Source: Desulfomicrobiaceae bacterium (GTDB lineage: Bacteria; Desulfobacterota; Desulfovibrionia; Desulfovibrionales; Desulfomicrobiaceae). From it: a DNA stretch of 13,603 bases. The stretch covers positions 1-13,603 of the forward strand of contig DPEO01000063.1 of NCBI GenBank assembly GCA_003530935.1, given 5' to 3'. Positions 1-7,035 of this stretch are shown piece by piece. Position 1 is the stretch's first letter, and every line of letters begins with the position of its first letter. A model generated the notes under the pieces. The model was not told the DNA's origin. It was given only the letters and a program-made list of their open reading frames with translations, and searched no databases. Position numbers and translations under genes: made by a program.

Positions 1-1
1 T

Positions 2-1885
2 GACGAAGCGACCCTGTTTCGGAACCTCTTCCGGCAGGCAGGTACGGTGATGCTCCTCATCGACTTCGATACCGGCCATATCGTGGGCGCCAACCCTGCG
101 GCGGTGCGCTTTTACGGCTACCCTGCCGAAGAGCTGCAGGGGATGCATATCTCCCGCATCAATATCCTTCCTCCGGAAATTATCCGTCAGCGCATGGAAG
201 AGGCCCGTGCCCGGCAGCGCGGATACTTCGTCTTCCGCCACCGGCTCGCCAGCGGTGAGCTCCGCGACGTGGCGGTGTATTCGGGGCCCGTCGTGGTGCG
301 GGCGAGGACATTCCTCTATTCCGTTGTCCATGACATCACCGAAGAGGTGCGTCTGCGCCGGGAGCGGGAAAGTCTGGCCAAGCGCCTGCGTTTGGCCATG
401 GACGTGGGCCGGGTGGTGGCGTGGGAGCTGCACGAAGATGGACGGATGTACGTCACCTGGCCCAAGGATAGCGTGTATCCGTTGGCGCAGCGGGGCAATC
501 CCTTGGGTTTGGAGGAAGTGGTCGAGTGGTTCGCGGCGCCGTCCCAGGCTGCTTTTGCAGCAGCGGTGCAGGACTGTCTGCTCTACGGCCACCCCTTGAA
601 TCTGGAGCTTCGCGACTGTGATGGGCGCTGGGTGCATGTGGCGGGTCTGCGTATGGAGGATGGCGATGGGATTCGGGCCGTGGGCGTCGCCCACGACATC
701 ACCGCCATCAAGACTCAGGCCGAGACTGAGCGCTTGCGCCGAAAAGAGGCGGAGTCCGCGGCCCGGGCCAAGGACGAGTTCTTGCGGTTCTTGAGTCATG
801 AGCTGCGCACGCCCCTTTCCGGCCTGGTGGGGCTTTTACGCATGCTCTGCGACGGCGCGGGGGAAACGTGCGACGGCCGCCTCCTCCAGGCCCGCGAGCG
901 GGCGGAGAGCATGCTGCGCCTGCTTTCCGACGCCCTGGACTTGTGCCGTTTGGATGTCGGCCAAATGCCTTTGGTGGACGAGGCTTTTTCGCCGCTGGTG
1001 TTGTTTGAATCCCAGGTGATGCTTTTTGGTCCGCAGGCTGAGGCCAAGGGGGTGGACTTGCGACTTGTCTGCGGCCTGCCTTCCTCGCGGCTGGTGGCGG
1101 CCCCCAAGGCGCGTCTGGAGCAGATCCTCTCCAACCTCCTTTCCAACGCGGTGAAATTCACCGATCACGGGGAGATTGTCCTGACCTGCGTGCTGCACGG
1201 TACGGAGGATGGCGAGGCGTTGGCTTTCACGGTACAGGACACCGGATGTGGCATCCCTCCGGAATTGCAAGCGCGGCTTTTTGAGCCGTATGCCCAAGGA
1301 ATATTGGAGACGAAATTGGCGCGGGGCAGCGGCCTTGGCCTCTCCATTGTCCGGGCCTTGGTGCAGCGCATGGGGGGAACGATCACGGTGGAGAGCGAGG
1401 TGAATGGGGGAACGACTTTTCGTGTTGCGGTGCCGGTGCGGCCGGTGGCGCAGGTGGAGTCGGATCTCCAGGAAAGCCCCCAACCCCGCTTCGAGGAAAC
1501 GTCCTGCGTGGGTTCTGATTCCTGGCACATCCTCGTTGCCGAAGACGATCCCGTCAACCAGATGGTGGCGCGGGCGCTTTTGGAGCGTTTGGGGCACCGC
1601 GTGGAGGTCGTCTCCAATGGGGCGGAGGCGGTTGCCGCCGTGACTCGCCAGCGCTTTCACGTGGCGCTGCTCGATGTTTCCATGCCGCAGCTGGACGGCC
1701 TTGAGGCGGCGCGGCGCATCCGTCAGATTCAGCCTTCCCTGCCGCTGGTGGCGGTGAGCGCATTTACCAGCGCCGATGATCAGCAGCGGTTTGCCGCGGT
1801 CATGGATTTTGTCCTTGCCAAACCGCTCAGCTGTGACGCCCTTGTCCAGGTGTTTGCTCAGGTGGCTTCCCGGCCCGTGGCGTGA
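2..1885 (+). CDS. Hybrid sensor histidine kinase with receiver domain (5' end outside window)
   Basis: Likely a two-component signalling enzyme that autophosphorylates on His and passes the phosphate to its own C-terminal receiver. The frame is open to the window edge, and the residues before the GTG at 47 already read as the start of a PAS domain (LFRNLFRQAG then VMLLIDFDTG), so the true start lies upstream. Numbering from that GTG: PAS 1 spans about 1-100 and ends in HDITEE. A second, more diverged PAS-like region spans about 112-222 and ends in HDITA. HisKA carries SHELRTP with the phospho-acceptor His251. The HATPase has an N-box (NLLSNAVKF, about 363-371), a G1 box (DTGCGIP, 398-404) and a G2 box (GSGLGLS, 427-433). 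The receiver (about 493-605) keeps the acidic pair ED-D (499-501), phospho-Asp543 and Lys592. No membrane segment is visible, so any sensor part would be upstream. The signal and target are unknown. Its last 28 bp overlap the end of the opposite-strand hemerythrin gene. Confidence 0.93.
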   Translation, partial: DEATLFRNLFRQAGTVMLLIDFDTGHIVGANPAAVRFYGYPAEELQGMHISRINILPPEIIRQRMEEARARQRGYFVFRHRLASGELRDVAVYSGPVVVRARTFLYSVVHDITEEVRLRRERESLAKRLRLAMDVGRVVAWELHEDGRMYVTWPKDSVYPLAQRGNPLGLEEVVEWFAAPSQAAFAAAVQDCLLYGHPLNLELRDCDGRWVHVAGLRMEDGDGIRAVGVAHDITAIKTQAETERLRRKEAESAARAKDEFLRFLSHELRTPLSGLVGLLRMLCDGAGETCDGRLLQARERAESMLRLLSDALDLCRLDVGQMPLVDEAFSPLVLFESQVMLFGPQAEAKGVDLRLVCGLPSSRLVAAPKARLEQILSNLLSNAVKFTDHGEIVLTCVLHGTEDGEALAFTVQDTGCGIPPELQARLFEPYAQGILETKLARGSGLGLSIVRALVQRMGGTITVESEVNGGTTFRVAVPVRPVAQVESDLQESPQPRFEETSCVGSDSWHILVAEDDPVNQMVARALLERLGHRVEVVSNGAEAVAAVTRQRFHVALLDVSMPQLDGLEAARRIRQIQPSLPLVAVSAFTSADDQQRFAAVMDFVLAKPLSCDALVQVFAQVASRPVA

Positions 1886-2289
1886 TGCCTGGCCCAAGCC
1901 TGGCCTAAGCGCTGGTCGATGCCGAGGATATGGTCACAGAGCCAGGTCTTGAGGTAGTGGAGCATTTCCGCGGCCAGACCTTCGGTGGCGAGAATGGCGT
2001 CGAGGTCGAAGAGTTCGATCTGGTTGATGAACGTCTGGTGCTCCAGGCGGTGCTCGTCCATCTCCGCGTAGTCCATGGCCTCCATGATCCGTTCTTCATC
2101 GGCGAAATGGTACTGGGCGTAGTCCGCCAGTTGGGCCACGATGTCCAAGAGCTGCTTGTGGGTAGGGCCTGCTTCGACGGTGGCCGCAAGGTCGTTCAGG
2201 ATGGCGATGAGCTTTTGGTGCTGTTCGTCCACGCTGGGGATGCCGGTGGCGAAATGGGGCTCCCACTCTACGGGAAAGGACTGGAGCAT
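1858..2289 (-). CDS. Bacteriohemerythrin (di-iron O2-binding protein)
   Basis: A 143-residue single-domain hemerythrin, the usual length for the family. All seven expected di-iron ligands are present: His24 (DEQH), His61 and Glu65 (HFADEE), His80 and His84 (HRLEH), His120 and Asp125 (HILGID). It should reversibly bind O2 at an oxo-bridged di-iron site. There is no signal peptide and no fused chemoreceptor or signalling domain, so it is probably cytoplasmic and acts in O2 storage, scavenging or delivery. The start was chosen at the ATG that opens MLQSFPVEWEPHF because AAGGAG (2295-2300) lies 5 bases upstream and the family homology begins there. The open frame continues upstream to 2490, but those codons run through the buk gene and look non-coding. 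It is the last gene of the ptb-buk-hemerythrin run, 46 bp after buk, so co-transcription is likely. Confidence 0.94.
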   Translation of the reverse strand: MLQSFPVEWEPHFATGIPSVDEQHQKLIAILNDLAATVEAGPTHKQLLDIVAQLADYAQYHFADEERIMEAMDYAEMDEHRLEHQTFINQIELFDLDAILATEGLAAEMLHYLKTWLCDHILGIDQRLGQAWARHHATGREAT

Positions 2290-2294
2290 ACGTT

Positions 2295-2300
2295 CTCCTT
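2295..2300 (-). promoter_or_regulatory. Ribosome-binding site of the hemerythrin gene
   Basis: AAGGAG on the minus strand, 5 bases before the ATG at 2289. It settles the start of the hemerythrin gene against longer in-frame alternatives. Confidence 0.8.
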
Positions 2301-2335
2301 GAGTGAATGGCGTCTGGAGTCCAAAGACACCACTT

Positions 2336-3475
2336 TTATGCGTCAGGAGCGGGGTTTTGGCAACCATCGGCGCGGGGGTTCTTTGGGGAGCACGCGCCGG
2401 GGCGGTCCAGCCGGACTGCCGCGTAGCGCATGATGGGCTTTTCGCCTGCGAGGGCGGCCTCGGCGGCTTCGGCAAGGGCGCCCATTTCATCTTCCCCGGG
2501 AAAGATCATGACCGGCGCGAGGAACGCCACCTGCCGGCGGATCCCTTCCACCACCGGGGCGCAGGCCGCAAGCCCGCCCGTGAGGACGATGGCGTCCACT
2601 CGTCCTTGGAGCACCACGGCCATGGCCCCGATTTCTTTGGCCACCTGGTAGGCCATGGCCTCCAGTACCTGGGCGGCCTGGGTATCCCCGGCTTCCATGC
2701 GGGAAGCCGCTTCCTGGGCGTTGTTGGTCCCAAGGTAGGCCGCAAGGCCGCCGCCGCCCACTATCTTGCGCCGGATGGTCTCTACGGGGAGTCCTTCGGC
2801 GCACCAGGCAAGCACCCCGGCCACGGGCAGGCCGCCGCTGCGCTCGGGGGAAAAGGGGCCGTCGCCGTCCAGGGCGTTATTCACGTCCACCACGCGGCCA
2901 TGGCGGTGCGCGGCCACGGAGATGCCGCCGCCCAGATGCGCCACCACCAGACGCAGCGCATCTGGGGACTTGCCGAGCGTGGCTGCCGCGCGCCGGGCCA
3001 CGGCCTTGTGGTTGAGCGCGTGGAAGATGCTGCGGCGCACGATGTCCGGGTGGCCGGAGAAACGCGCGATGGGGTCCAACTCATCCACCACCACCGGGTC
3101 GGCGGTGAGCACCGGCACCCCTTCCGGGGCCAGTCTTCGGGCGATGATGGCCCCGAGGTTGGAGGCATGGGCGCCGAAGCGGCAGGAGCGCAGGTCCTCC
3201 AGCATGGCGTCGTCCACGGCGAGGACACCGCTGGGAACCGGCGCCATGAGCCCGCCGCGGGCCATGAAGGCATCCACGCCTTCCAAGGCGACCCCTTGAT
3301 CCATAAGCCATTGGCGCACCAGGGACTCTCGCCATGGGGTCTGATCCATGAGGGACGCAAAGGCGCGGAGCGTGGCGCTGTCGTGGCGCAGTGTCTCCAG
3401 GGCTGCTGGCGTGGTGCCCGCAAAGACGCCCAGTTTGGTGGACGTGGATCCAGGATTGATGACTACGATGCGCAT
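2336..3475 (-). CDS. buk: Butyrate kinase (acetokinase family)
   Basis: Predicted to transfer phosphate from an acyl phosphate (butyryl- or branched-chain acyl-phosphate) to ADP, giving ATP and the free acid. It belongs to the acetate/butyrate kinase (ASKHA) fold. Visible motifs are the N-terminal phosphate loop VINPGSTSTK (5-14), HLGGGISV (180-187), the GDGPFSPERSG stretch (204-214), GGGGLAAYLGTN (240-251) and the adenosine-site-like LTGGLA (298-303). The sequence and the ptb partner favour butyrate kinase over acetate kinase. At 379 residues it is longer than the roughly 355 usual for Buk: family-like sequence ends near 345-350 and a low-complexity tail follows. The start ATG lies inside the end of ptb (13-bp overlap) with only a weak GGAA-type Shine-Dalgarno, so translation is probably coupled to ptb. 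The exact acid, whether butyrate, isobutyrate or isovalerate, cannot be read from sequence. Confidence 0.93.
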   Translation of the reverse strand: MRIVVINPGSTSTKLGVFAGTTPAALETLRHDSATLRAFASLMDQTPWRESLVRQWLMDQGVALEGVDAFMARGGLMAPVPSGVLAVDDAMLEDLRSCRFGAHASNLGAIIARRLAPEGVPVLTADPVVVDELDPIARFSGHPDIVRRSIFHALNHKAVARRAAATLGKSPDALRLVVAHLGGGISVAAHRHGRVVDVNNALDGDGPFSPERSGGLPVAGVLAWCAEGLPVETIRRKIVGGGGLAAYLGTNNAQEAASRMEAGDTQAAQVLEAMAYQVAKEIGAMAVVLQGRVDAIVLTGGLAACAPVVEGIRRQVAFLAPVMIFPGEDEMGALAEAAEAALAGEKPIMRYAAVRLDRPGACSPKNPRADGCQNPAPDA

Positions 3476-4383
3476 GGGGTGTTTCCGGTGCTCAAAAGGA
3501 TGCCCAAGGCCATGGAGTTGATCTTGGTCTCGTGGGAGTCGCCGCGGGAGTTGAGGAGCACGGGGGCCTTGGCCCCCAGGACCACGCCGGCGGAGGCGGC
3601 GCGGGAAAAGTACATGAGGCTCTTATAGAGGATGTTGCCTGCGGCAAGGTTTGGGGCAAGCAGGATGTCCGCGCGGCCGGCCAGGGGATCGCTGGGGAGC
3701 TTTTTGGCCGCGGACCTGGGATCCACGGCCACGTCCAGGGCATAGGGGCCGCCTACCCGACAGCCGGGAAGCTCGCCGGCGGCGTTCATGGCCACCAGGC
3801 TCGCGGCGTCCTGGGTGCAGCGCATCTTGGGATGCACCTTTTCCGACTCGCACAGTACCCCGACAATGGGATCATCCATGCCCAGGGTCTGGGCCACGGT
3901 GAGGGCGTTGGAGAGGATGGCCGCCTTGGTGGCAAGATCCGGTTCGATGATCATGGCGGCGTCGGTGAGCAGATACAGGCGGTTGGTGCCCGGGATGTCC
4001 ATGACCACGGTGTGGCTGACGGTGCGCGGGGTGCGCAGGCCGCTTTTTTTGTCGAGGACGGCACGCAGCAGCACCGCGGAATCCACAAAGCCCTTGAGTA
4101 CGATGTCCGCCGTGCCCTCGGCCACCAGGCGTACGGCCGCCTCGGCGCAGTGCAGTTCGTCTTCGGCGTGGAGGATGGGGATATGCTCCAGGGAAAGGCC
4201 GATATCCTCTGCCTGGCGGCGGATGATGGGGGCGTTGCCCACCAAGACAAAGCGGGCGAGGCTCAGGGCGCACGCCCCGGCCACGGCGCGCAACACTTCG
4301 GTATCGTGTGCGCCCGCCACGGCGATGGTGCGGGTGGGACGGCGTTGGGCTTCTTCGCGAATCTCCGCAAGGGATGTGAACAT
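3463..4383 (-). CDS. ptb: Phosphate butyryltransferase (phosphotransacetylase family)
   Basis: Predicted to convert an acyl-CoA (butyryl-CoA or a branched-chain relative) plus phosphate to acyl phosphate plus CoA, the substrate for the neighbouring butyrate kinase. The 306-residue length fits Ptb (about 300) and the PTA/PTB fold. Family-typical segments include ADIVLKGFVDSAVLLRAVL (92-110), the SHTVVMDIPG region (123-132), LLTDAAMIIEPDL (138-150), VGVLCESEKVHPKM (174-187), GGPYALDVAVD (211-221) and ILLAPNLAAGNILYKSL (240-256). The start was set at the ATG of MFTSLAEI because GGAGG (4389-4393) sits 5 bases upstream. The longer in-frame start at 4419 would bury this site. It is the first gene of the minus-strand cluster and overlaps buk by 13 bp. 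Its promoter should lie in the 145-bp gap it shares with the divergent exporter gene. Alternative acyl specificity is possible. Confidence 0.94.
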   Translation of the reverse strand: MFTSLAEIREEAQRRPTRTIAVAGAHDTEVLRAVAGACALSLARFVLVGNAPIIRRQAEDIGLSLEHIPILHAEDELHCAEAAVRLVAEGTADIVLKGFVDSAVLLRAVLDKKSGLRTPRTVSHTVVMDIPGTNRLYLLTDAAMIIEPDLATKAAILSNALTVAQTLGMDDPIVGVLCESEKVHPKMRCTQDAASLVAMNAAGELPGCRVGGPYALDVAVDPRSAAKKLPSDPLAGRADILLAPNLAAGNILYKSLMYFSRAASAGVVLGAKAPVLLNSRGDSHETKINSMALGILLSTGNTPCAS

Positions 4384-4528
4384 ACGGGCCTCCGTGGCGC
4401 ACCCCCTTAGGCCACGCACCTCGAAGAGGCAAGCAGCGCCACTTGTCAGTCAGGGGGTGAAACAGTACCGGCCGAATGTTCGTGGCGTCGACCTCTGTGG
4501 AAACCCTATTGGCGTATGGAGCGCATAC
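4384..4528. promoter_or_regulatory. Divergent intergenic region between ptb and the exporter gene
   Basis: These 145 bp separate two divergently read genes and must hold both promoters, along with the two ribosome-binding sites. On the plus strand there is a TTGTCA (4443-4448) but no convincing -10 element 16-18 bases later. On the minus strand only a poor TTGCCT/TAAGGG pair is visible. No strong operator palindrome was found. The promoters are inferred from gene orientation, not read from consensus boxes. Confidence 0.4.
4389..4393 (-). promoter_or_regulatory. Ribosome-binding site of ptb
   Basis: GGAGG on the minus strand, 5 bases before the ATG at 4383. It decides the ptb start against the in-frame ATG at 4419. 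Confidence 0.8.
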
Positions 4529-5146
4529 ATGACCCTTGCCACTTGGCTGCCTTTTGTGGCCGCGAGTATCGTCTTTAGCTTGAGTCCTGGATCCGGTGCC
4601 ATCTCCACGCTGGGCGTGAGCCTTGCCCAAGGCGGGCGGGCGGCGCTCTGGAATATTGTTGGCCTGGAGCTTGGCCTGGGGGTGCATATCGTGGTGGTGG
4701 GCGCAGGGCTGGGGATGCTGGTTGCTGCTTCGGCCACGGCCTTTGGCGTGCTCAAATGGGTGGGCGCGGCCTACCTGGTGTGGCTCGGTATCCAGAAATG
4801 GCGGGAGACGCCGGCGGCGTTGGGAGGTGTGGACGCGGCGCCTCGCGCTGGGGCGATGGTGCGCCGGGCCGTGCTCATCAACCTCACCAACCCCAAGAGC
4901 ATGGTCTTTTTGGCGGCGTTTTTTCCGCAGTTTCTCCACTACGAGCAGCCGCTTCTGCCCCAGTATCTCCTGCTCGGGGGAACCATCTTGGCCGTGGATG
5001 CCCTGGTCATGGCCGGGTACGCCTTGGCCGCGGCCCGGGTGCGCTGCATATTGGCGCAGCCGCGGGCCATGGTACGGGCCAATCGGGTGCTGGGGGCGCT
5101 CTTTATGAGCGCAGGTGCGGCGCTTGCTTCCGCCCGGGCCGCCTAG
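4529..5146 (+). CDS. LysE/RhtB-family amino-acid exporter
   Basis: A 205-residue inner-membrane protein of the LysE/RhtB translocator family, which exports amino acids such as lysine, homoserine or threonine. It has the family length and pattern. A first hydrophobic helix leads into LSPGSGAISTLGVSLAQGG (about 17-35), the family's Pro-Gly motif. Several further helices follow, at about 41-63, 65-87 (LKWVGAAYLVWLG), 116-133 (NPKSMVFLAAFFPQF) and 145-165, with a final segment near 186-203. The start was chosen at the ATG with GGAG (4518-4521) 7 bases upstream, where family homology begins. The frame stays open far upstream but there it runs antisense to ptb. Substrate and regulator cannot be told; no LysG-like regulator is adjacent. 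Its stop codon overlaps that of the opposing helicase gene. Confidence 0.9.
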   Translation: MTLATWLPFVAASIVFSLSPGSGAISTLGVSLAQGGRAALWNIVGLELGLGVHIVVVGAGLGMLVAASATAFGVLKWVGAAYLVWLGIQKWRETPAALGGVDAAPRAGAMVRRAVLINLTNPKSMVFLAAFFPQFLHYEQPLLPQYLLLGGTILAVDALVMAGYALAAARVRCILAQPRAMVRANRVLGALFMSAGAALASARAA

Positions 5147-5156
5147 CGGCTCGGGT
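5132..5156 (+). terminator. Hairpin spanning the shared stop codons of the exporter and helicase genes
   Basis: An 11-bp stem (5132-5142 with 5146-5156; nine Watson-Crick and two G-U pairs as plus-strand RNA) closes a three-base CTA loop. The loop and its first paired base form the CTAG that supplies both stop codons. As minus-strand RNA the two G-U pairs become A-C mismatches, so it is stronger in the exporter direction. No T-run follows directly. A TTGTTTTT (5177-5184) occurs 20 bases later, after a second small GCCC/GGGC hairpin (5163-5175). Termination is inferred; the pairing is seen. Confidence 0.5.
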
Positions 5157-6759
5157 GCCGGGGCCCAGAACGGGCGTTGTTTTTGGGAAAAGGCGGCCGG
5201 GGCCGAGGCCGGGCTTTGCGAAAGAGGGCGCGGCCTTCTTGGGAGCGGTGGGCCAGGACTTTTTCGGCGTCGGTAAAGGGCAGGGACACGAAGGCGCAGG
5301 TGTCGAGGATTTCGATGTCTCCCACCCGGCGCGGCTCCACACCACAGGCGTCGCTCAGGTAGGCCACCAGGCGTCGGGGCGTCAGTCCGTCCCGGCGGCC
5401 TTGGCTGACCACCAATCGGGTCTTGCCGGTGCGATCAGGCCCCAGTTCTTGAAGTTCCCGGTAGCGGCCGGGGTCGAGCTCGGTGCCAAAGGCGTGCTGG
5501 AGCACGGCGGCCAGCGCGGTTTCTGGATCGCTTTGCGCAAGGATCCGGGCGGCCATGAGCCGCATCTGCGGGTCGATGTCCTGATCCATGGCGCTGCGCA
5601 CCTCGGATTCGATGCGGCTGCGCTTGGCTTCCAATACCTCGGCGACCTTGGGGAGCTTGCCCTTGCGGATGGAGGTGCGGGCAAGCTTTTGGATCCACTG
5701 CAGCCGTCGGTATTCGGAGGGCGTGACAAAGGTGATGGCGATGCCGCTTTTACCGGCGCGGCCGGTGCGCCCCACACGGTGCACGTAGGCTTCGGGATCC
5801 CCGGGCAGGTCGAAGTTGATGACGTGGGTCAGATCCTGCACGTCGATGCCGCGGGCGGCCACGTCTGTGGCCACGAGGATGCGCGCATGGCGCTTTTTGA
5901 AGGCGTCGAGGATTTTTTCCCGCTGCGCTTGGCCGAGATCTCCATGTAGGGCGCGGGCGTCGTAGCCCCGCTCTTCCAGGCGGGTGGCGATGGCGTCGGC
6001 GTCCACTTTGGTGCGGCAAAAGACCAGACCGTAGAAGTCTTCCTCCATGTCGATGATGCGGCACAGGGCCTCGAATTTGTCCGCTGCAGCCACTTCAAAG
6101 GCGATTTGATCCGTGGCGCTGGCCGTAAGACTGGTGCTTTCTGCGCGCAAGGTCACGAATTCGTTCATGGTGCGCCGGGCCACGGCCAGGATTTCCCGCG
6201 GCATGGTGGCGGAAAAGAGCAGGGTACGCTTGGCCGGGGTGGTGTGGGAGAGAATTTCTTCCACATCGTCGAGAAAGCCCATGCTCATCATCTCATCGGC
6301 CTCGTCGAGCACGGCGAAGGAGAGCAGGGAGAGATCCAGGCTCCCCCGACGCAGATGGTCCAGGATACGGCCCGGGGTGCCGGCGACGATGGTGACACCT
6401 CGGCGCAGGGCCCGGAGCTGCAGCCCCATGGACTGGCCGCCGTAGATGGGGGCGATGGAGATGCGTGGATCCGGGCGCAGGGAAGAGAGCTCTTCGGCCA
6501 CCTGGATGGCAAGCTCTCGGGTAGGGGTGAGAATGAGCGCCTGTACGTGAGGTGCAGCAGGATCGAGCATCTGGAGGATGGGAATCCCGTAGGCCGCGGT
6601 CTTGCCGGTGCCGGTTTGAGCTTGGGCGAGGACGTCGCGGGTGTCGTTCAAAATGGCGGGGATGGTTTGGGCTTGGATGGGCGTGGGTTCTTCGAACCCT
6701 TTGCGGAGCACGGCCGTGAGCACGGCATCGGAGAGGCCTAGAGTGGCAAATGTGGGCAT
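5143..6759 (-). CDS. DEAD-box ATP-dependent RNA helicase with DbpA/CsdA-type RNA-binding domain
   Basis: An ATP-dependent RNA unwinding protein, probably involved in ribosome assembly, mRNA turnover or cold adaptation in the cytoplasm. All the core motifs can be read in its 538 residues: Q motif around Phe4 and PTPIQ (25-29), motif I AQTGTGKT (47-54), Ia PTRELA (79-84), Ib TPGR (128-131), II DEAD (152-155), III SAT (183-185), IV LVFCRT (245-250), V ATDVAARGID (297-306) and VI HRVGRTGRAG (327-336). After a helical linker (about 355-430), residues 446-503 (TRLVVSQGRRDGLTPRRLVAYL and onward) match the DbpA/CsdA C-terminal RNA-binding fold. The last 25 residues are Arg/Pro-rich and basic. The start is the ATG of MPTFATLGL, with CAGG a few bases upstream. 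The frame stays open to 7602 but there it runs antisense to aroQ. It could be called deaD/csdA-like or dbpA-like; sequence alone does not settle which. Confidence 0.95.
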   Translation of the reverse strand: MPTFATLGLSDAVLTAVLRKGFEEPTPIQAQTIPAILNDTRDVLAQAQTGTGKTAAYGIPILQMLDPAAPHVQALILTPTRELAIQVAEELSSLRPDPRISIAPIYGGQSMGLQLRALRRGVTIVAGTPGRILDHLRRGSLDLSLLSFAVLDEADEMMSMGFLDDVEEILSHTTPAKRTLLFSATMPREILAVARRTMNEFVTLRAESTSLTASATDQIAFEVAAADKFEALCRIIDMEEDFYGLVFCRTKVDADAIATRLEERGYDARALHGDLGQAQREKILDAFKKRHARILVATDVAARGIDVQDLTHVINFDLPGDPEAYVHRVGRTGRAGKSGIAITFVTPSEYRRLQWIQKLARTSIRKGKLPKVAEVLEAKRSRIESEVRSAMDQDIDPQMRLMAARILAQSDPETALAAVLQHAFGTELDPGRYRELQELGPDRTGKTRLVVSQGRRDGLTPRRLVAYLSDACGVEPRRVGDIEILDTCAFVSLPFTDAEKVLAHRSQEGRALFRKARPRPRPPFPKNNARSGPRHPSR

Positions 6760-7035
6760 AGCAACCTGTGTGGGGAAAAAGTGCAAGAGAGACTCGGCAA
6801 AACCGGGAGGGGACTTCAGGACAGGGACGCAAGCGCAGGCCGCAGCGTCTTTACGCTTCGTAGACGCTTCCGTAGGAGGGGGCAAGGAAAAAGTTGCGCT
6901 CTCGGCTTGAGGCGTTGTTGGGGAGTGTTTTTTTGAGGGCGCTGCGGTCTTGTCCGGGAGCACTTGTGCGCTGTGAGCCTTGCCAGTGGGGACGGGAGGC
7001 GGTAGCCGAAGGCCATCGTTTTCAGGAGGCATGCT
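6760..7035. promoter_or_regulatory. Divergent intergenic region between the helicase gene and aroQ
   Basis: These 276 bp hold the 5' leaders of both divergent genes. On the plus side AGGAGG (7024-7029) is the aroQ ribosome-binding site, 6 bases before its GTG start. On the minus side the helicase leader includes an inverted repeat (6845-6867) and a near-tandem repeat of ACGCTTC (6853-6859 and 6864-6870). A T-run (6928-6934) occurs midway without a clear stem before it. No strong sigma-70 pair was recognised. I see no convincing small gene: open frames here have no good start or family resemblance. Confidence 0.4.

Noticed and set aside
47..49. GTG at 47 as the real start of the histidine kinase
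   Set aside because: The codons before it already read as PAS domain and the frame is open to the window edge; no good ribosome-binding site precedes the GTG.
836..1897. A 353-codon minus-strand open frame antisense to the histidine kinase
   Set aside because: The composition (Arg/His-rich) and lack of motifs mark it as a shadow of the kinase gene.
2290..2490. Longer hemerythrin starting at 2490
   Set aside because: The added codons overlap the buk 3' end in another frame and resemble nothing; a clear AAGGAG supports the ATG at 2289.
2303..3628. A 441-codon plus-strand open frame antisense to buk
   Set aside because: It mirrors buk codons, has no good start signal and no recognisable motif, whereas buk on the other strand has all its family motifs.
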